The notes under the pieces: generated by a model
The model's input: only the letters and a program-made list of their open reading frames with translations
What the model was told of the DNA's origin: nothing
Databases searched by the model: none
Translations under genes and position numbers: made by a program
Part shown: piece by piece, positions 60,960-64,000 of the stretch
Position numbering within the stretch: the first letter of the stretch is position 1
How the letters are laid out: every line of letters starts with the position of its first letter
Source: Tricholomella constricta
Taxonomy: Eukaryota > Basidiomycota > Agaricomycetes > Agaricales > Lyophyllaceae
Assembly (NCBI GenBank): GCA_013368375.1
Contig: JAACJP010000001.1
Coordinates: 992,001-1,056,000 of the forward strand
DNA length: 64,000 bases
Direction of reading: 5' to 3'

Positions 60960-63004
60960 TCACAAGACTATCCAGTCCTGAACCTCATCCTTGGAGGCCG
61001 AATCGATTTTGAGCTCTCAGTTACGGAGAAGTTGGACTCCTTTATCGCAAAATTCAGAGAGGGTAGAGAAACGAAGGCTAACATCATCTTCAATGCCTTC
61101 GGGACAATCAACGACACCACGGGCAACTCCCCGGATGCCCAAAAGTTTGCTTTCAATGAGTTCGTCTCTACCATCGACTCCGTCAAAATCCTCGCAGACT
61201 CAGCTCGGCACAGGGGTGAGCGGGCCCAAGCTGGGCTTGACGTCGCCTCAGGGGGTGCTAGGGAGCCTGACACCACACACATTGCCGACAAAGCCTGAGA
61301 CAATGCGCTCAATCAACTTGCCGTGAAAATTGGGTCCAAGCGCGGAGGATCTGAGGTCTCGTCGAATGCAGATGCCAGTTTTGGAGGAGAGGATGACATG
61401 GATTCCAGAGGCAGACTGAAGCGAAGGAAACTTAAGCCCTCCAATCTCTCTTGGCACAAAGAGGTTATCCAATTTTTTTTAAAAAAAAAAATCCCTGTTT
61501 ATCGACCGCTGGGCGTAGCCCATGTCGGTCCTCACTATCCTAAGTACAATATAATAAATTGGGGCCCCTTCGCCTCCTTTATTCCTGCACCTGCTGAGCT
61601 TGTGAATGCACACTTTGACGGGCCATGCTCATCGCCCCCCAAAGGCCCGAAACCCACATAAGGTCCCGTTTTAGACACCTTGCCCTGACGTGTGAGGTGC
61701 ACCATTTCCAGTTCTTCGTTTTTGTGTGCGGTGAGTTTTTGGCCCGCTGTATGGGCGGCTGCTCTCACCGCTTTCTGGGGCTGTTGTCGACTCAGTGGAC
61801 TGCTCCCCACCTCTACCACCACTTTCTCCTCCTCTCATTTCCCCTCTCACGACACCCCACTGCATACATCGCTTTTCAATGGCAAATGTGTCATCACCTT
61901 TCATCTTCACTGGACTAAGACCACCACTTTCGCCAGTGGTGAGTGCATTCTTACTGCTACCGACAACCTCTTTTGTCCCATCGCCGCACTCCAAAACCAT
62001 TTACGTATCAAAATTTTTTCCTCCAATTCCATTTCTCTTTTTGCTTATAGCTCACCCACTTCTTCTCCCCTTTCCCTCACTAAACCTCTTTTCTTACGTA
62101 CCACTTCTAATATCTTCTCACTCTACCACCTCAACCCCGTCTTGGGTCACAGCTAAGGTAGAGGTATTTCATATCCATCCAATGTCTTGTGGCTGTGGCG
62201 TGATTTTGCGTGACATTGTAGAAATAATAAAATAACAAAAGCCCACAGAGCTATTTAATGAATCTGTTACCGCAAAATATTTTAACTTCGGAATCCAGAA
62301 CTTTTCTCGGTTTCCGTTTGTCGACATGTGAAGTTGAACATATGTTATAAATTTCAAGGCAGTTTCGTGTGCAAACAGCGTTTACGGCCACGTGACACTA
62401 TTGACCAGGTGCTTGAGATTACGCGCAAGGTGCGAGAATTTGAGGCCATATTTTTGCCCAATTTCCACTGTGGTATCAACTTTATTGAGCAATACTGAGG
62501 CCACACGATCGCTTGAGGTGCTTTGTTGCATATTCCTTTGGCCTCAATGGGAGATAGCTGCTGCGGTGGCATCCATGTTCTGCCAATGGGAGACCTCCTA
62601 AAAGCAGGGCTTTAGGTAGTTTTCAGTAATTACATTCAGCAGCCTCTACTACACATGTAGCTCAATAAAACTTTGTCTAAATACTCGATAAATGCTGTCC
62701 TCCTTGACGCAAATGATCAGCGTGCACTAGATCATGTGCCTTAACTCCCCTAGTCACACATCAGTCACAGCACCTGACAGTGGATGAGTATGAATTACCT
62801 CTACCTTACTGTATTGGTGGTTCTCTCGAACTCCTTGCAGCGGGTGTGTCTCTCGAATTCCTTATGAAATTAGGTGGCTGGACTTCCCTCTCTTTCTTAC
62901 TCTACTGGCGTTGTCTCGACTTCATTGTTCCCACTGCTATTACTCGCTCTTGGGATGCCTGCTGTCATGATTTCGCTCGTAAGTACAACTTACCTCTTGT
63001 ATAA
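60960..63004 (+). pseudogene. Decayed tyrosine-recombinase-like gene interrupted by a MITE
   Basis: The N-terminal part reads FELSVTEKLDSFIAKF and NEFVSTIDSVKILADS, then RLKRRKLKPSNLSWHKEV and WGPFASFIPAPAELVNAHF in shifting frames. Box A-like region at 61900-62150: LHWTKTTTFASGECIL, FCPIAALQNHLRI, then ...NPVLGHS. After the inserted element (62154-62808) it resumes IGGSLELLAAGVSLEFLMKL, GGWTSLSFLLYWRCLDFIVP, the HxxR and Tyr boxes of fungal tyrosine recombinases (GHSFRIGG ... FLRYWR in relatives). Several stops and frame changes show decay. Recombinase assignment is good for 61900-63004; linking the N-terminal pieces to it is inference. Confidence 0.6.
62154..62808. mobile_element. MITE-like element with AAGGTAGAGGTA terminal inverted repeats
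   Basis: Left end TAAGGTAGAGGTATTTCATA, right end (reverse complement) TAAGGTAGAGGTAATTCATA: 20 bp with one mismatch, 655 bp in total and no transposase. It splits the recombinase box GHS|IGG. The TSD is not resolved because the flanks (CACAGC / CTGTATTGG) do not repeat cleanly; TAA/TTA at the ends would suit a Harbinger-type element. Confidence 0.65.
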
Positions 63005-63787
63005 TATTAATATCACTCTTTTCATCACATGCCTCTATGGGGTAGCGCATTCACCTGACATTGAGCCATGCTCTTCTGGGGTAGTTGTGGCTTCTCTCGC
63101 CTGCTCTCATCGATACCCACAGAGCGGGACGTCCCAGAGCGCATGAACACCTTTCAGGCTCGAAGTCACATTACCTTTTGTACAGAGGTTCCGGCTTCGG
63201 ACCTCTTACTAAAAAAACTTATCTCTGAATCTCATTCCTCTTGCACTTCTTAACGAGTGTGTCAGTCTTATTGATAACTGAGGCTACGTGAGCCTGTGAA
63301 CGGCTAGCCTAAGTGAAAATAAGATGGGCGCGACTTCGATATTCTGGCCGGCCACCTCGTGACTCAGAGTTTCAGGATTTCTGGTGGCCGGACGCTCTTC
63401 TGAGACATTCTTTCCCTCATCGCGCCCATCTCAAAATTTATCTACCCACCATCCCACCCTTAGACTTTTACTTTGGCCCCCCTGTATCCCAAAAGCAAAA
63501 AAAGTAAATCCAAATTGCAACCTAAATTTGCCTGACATAGTCCTTAAATAGGCAGAAATCGATTTGAATGCAAATGCCTAGGGTCTGTTAAGACCAAAAC
63601 TGTAAAAAATAGAAGCCATCCAAAGATACAACATGTTCACATGTATTCCTGTCATTCTGAGCCAAGATAATAGTGTTTTCAACTGAACATTCCCTGGTCA
63701 TGACAAAAAAAAAGGATGTCCACCAAGAAATTGAGGCTGCAAGTGACATACCTGACTCACTAGCTGACATAATATATGGAAAGCCAG
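63005..63787. other. Region without a supported gene
   Basis: Short ORFs only. Contains the inverted-repeat element at 63322-63431; otherwise nothing recognised. Confidence 0.5.
63322..63431. repeat. Small inverted-repeat element
   Basis: AGATGGGCGCGA at the left and TCGCGCCCATCT at the right are perfect reverse complements. Inner arms (TCTGGCCGGCCAC / GGTGGCCGGA) also pair partly, giving a 110-bp hairpin-capable unit. Confidence 0.55.
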
Positions 63788-64000
63788 TGTTAGGGCGACC
63801 TCAGCACAGAGCTTAGTCGTGCTGGCAGAGGGGAATCCAATGTTATATTATGTATGATAGAGAGAGCGTAAGTAAACCTACCTGGCAGAGGGGAATCCAA
63901 TGAGAATAGAGTAAAGGATTCCCCCATGTCAGGAGGACGACTATATACGAGTAAGATACGTGAGGGCCGGCTCTCTGGGGTGTATGGTACGTAAATGATA
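63788..64000 (-). repeat. LTR-D copy 3, minus strand, runs off the window
   Basis: TGTTAGGGCGACC start is the reverse complement of the CCCTAACA end of copies 1 and 2. CTGGCAGAGGGGAATCCAA occurs twice, matching the duplicated TTGGATTCCCCTCTGCCAG-type motif, and GACTATATACGAGTAAG matches CTCGTATATAGTC. Whether an internal region lies outside the window cannot be seen. Confidence 0.8.

Noticed and set aside
63028..63170. tRNA gene suggested by GGGGTAGCGC and GGCTCGAAGTC
   Set aside because: Spacing between the boxes is far too long and no acceptor stem pairs.

Overview
The window looks like a transposon-rich stretch of a filamentous basidiomycete (Agaricomycete-type) genome. Introns are very short (about 49-63 bp, GT-AG plus one GC-AG), there are two ordinary conserved eukaryotic genes at the left end, and the rest is dominated by fungal chromovirus Gypsy, Copia, DIRS/Ngaro-like, LINE, hAT and tyrosine-recombinase sequences. 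No prokaryotic, organellar or viral genome organisation is visible.

Layout. 1-3.5 kb holds two intact multi-exon genes: SSU72 (RNA polymerase II CTD phosphatase) and a true 1-Cys peroxiredoxin, with a LINE fragment between them. 3.8-5.7 kb is a decayed Copia 5' end (LTR, half-tRNA primer site, gag remnant). 5.7-11.5 kb is a GC-rich, CCGCGG-studded satellite arranged as direct and inverted blocks, enclosing a four-copy 171-bp tandem array. 11.5-23.3 kb is a Gypsy element (E: LTR, leader, gag) split by the complete Gypsy-A (12,508-22,494, minus strand). 23.8-27.2 kb is a 5'-truncated DIRS-order element with the B1-A2-B2 repeat layout. 27.2-28.1 kb is satellite. 28.1-31.9 kb is a 3'-truncated LINE with ORF1, endonuclease and reverse transcriptase. 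31.9-32.3 kb is a solo LTR. At 59.9-63.8 kb lie a decayed tyrosine-recombinase gene carrying a MITE, a small inverted-repeat element and the edge of another LTR.

The main result is at 32,491-59,890. One cellular-type gene of unknown function (337 codons and six short introns after subtraction of the insertions) is split into three pieces by two Gypsy elements. Gypsy-B (10.5 kb, TSD CAATG) sits in exon 1 and Gypsy-C (15.5 kb, TSD GCGT/GCAT) in exon 5. Gypsy-C itself carries a 2.2-kb non-autonomous hAT element in its reverse transcriptase (8-bp TSD CACCGTTC) and a 6.3-kb Copia element in its integrase (TSD TGAAC, identical LTRs). Removing each insertion with one TSD copy restores the interrupted reading frame, so the order of insertion can be read directly.

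Gypsy-A and Gypsy-B are related chromoviruses sharing three unusual features. Each has a large extra ORF (984 and 882 codons) between pol and the 3' LTR with no resemblance to Env. Each has a single UGA (followed by CUA or CUC) separating gag-protease from pol in the same frame, which suggests stop-codon readthrough. Each LTR carries a hairpin whose stem sequence covaries around an invariant loop.
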